DNA of 64,000 nt from the NCBI RefSeq assembly GCF_017312485.1, contig NZ_BMBA01000010.1, positions 85,103 to 149,102 of the forward strand, in the 5' to 3' direction. This document shows positions 63,938 through 64,000 of the stretch, piece by piece. Origin of the DNA: Clostridium zeae. Lineage in GTDB: Bacteria > Bacillota > Clostridia > Clostridiales > Clostridiaceae. Position numbers and translations under genes: made by a program. The notes beneath the pieces were generated by a model. It saw only the letters and a list, made by a program, of their open reading frames with translations. It was not told the origin of the DNA and searched no databases. Each line of letters opens with the position of its first letter. Positions within the stretch are counted from its first letter, which is position 1.

Positions 63938-64000
63938 GGTCAAGCCCTCGACCTATTAGTATCGGTCAGCTGAACATGTTACCATGCTTACACCTCCGAC
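63938..64000 (-). rRNA. rrl: 23S ribosomal RNA, 3' end (cut by window edge)
   Basis: The minus-strand sequence TGACCGATACTAATAGGTCG followed by AGGGCTTGACC is the conserved 3' end of bacterial 23S rRNA. The rest lies beyond the window. Order 23S-5S-tRNA-Met-tRNA-Ala. Confidence 0.95.

Noticed and set aside
1..64000. CRISPR array near the CARF nuclease or elsewhere
   Set aside because: No regularly spaced direct repeats were seen. The dispersed 97-bp elements are single copies at distant sites, not an array.

Overview
The window is AT-rich chromosomal DNA from a low-GC, anaerobic Gram-positive organism, most likely a Clostridium sensu stricto. Supporting signs are a glutamine synthetase followed by an ANTAR regulator (an arrangement described in solventogenic clostridia), AddAB and SbcCD instead of RecBCD, a serine T-box leader, NiaR, DUF1292, UPF0182 and YhaM families, strong AGGAGG ribosome binding sites, several TTG starts, and an rRNA operon at the right edge. 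I read all of this by eye; no search was run.

Left part (1-18.5 kb): a YhgE/Pip-type membrane protein (cut by the window edge) with its TetR repressor and two look-alike operators; phosphatidylserine decarboxylase; a stand-alone CARF-type (Card1/Can2-like) nuclease; a candidate structured RNA at 4.86-5.03 kb; a fluoride channel, bacteriohemerythrin, a glyoxalase-fold protein, an MBL hydrolase and a Rieske flavoprotein; then envelope genes (GT39 mannosyltransferase-like protein with a GT2 stub, polysaccharide deacetylase, secreted GH16 glucanase), a CDF metal exporter, a MerR regulator and an acyltransferase.

Accessory island (18517-23205): a 34-bp direct repeat of the 3' half of tRNA-Arg(ACG) brackets a broken tyrosine recombinase and an apparently intact lactococcin-972-type bacteriocin cassette (secreted peptide, DUF1430-type membrane protein, ABC ATPase). 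The full tRNA gene is at the right end.

Middle (23.2-47 kb): a candidate structured RNA, an Nramp Mn transporter with a Fur-like palindrome, DegV, SbcDC, a minimal pilus operon (one LPXTG-type pilin and two class C sortases), glnA with a promoter and leader hairpin plus its ANTAR partner, pepT, two DUF1189 paralogues, an L,D-transpeptidase, YhaM, CCA transferase and an AEC transporter.

Right part (47-64 kb): addBA, a GNAT, a metallophosphoesterase, a tandemly duplicated pair of tRNA-Ser genes, a complete serine T-box leader with promoter and terminator but no synthetase gene behind it, a glycerol-3-phosphate-dehydrogenase-like flavoprotein with a DUF1667 stub, the HD-niaR-UPF0182 group, tRNA-Ala, tRNA-Met, 5S and the 3' end of 23S rRNA.

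A feature running through the window is a 97-bp palindromic intergenic element with three full copies (about 8.0, 25.7 and 47.2 kb) and several partial ones. The observations most worth pursuing are the bacteriocin island, the orphan serine T-box, the palindromic repeat family, the two unassigned structured RNAs and the solitary CARF nuclease.
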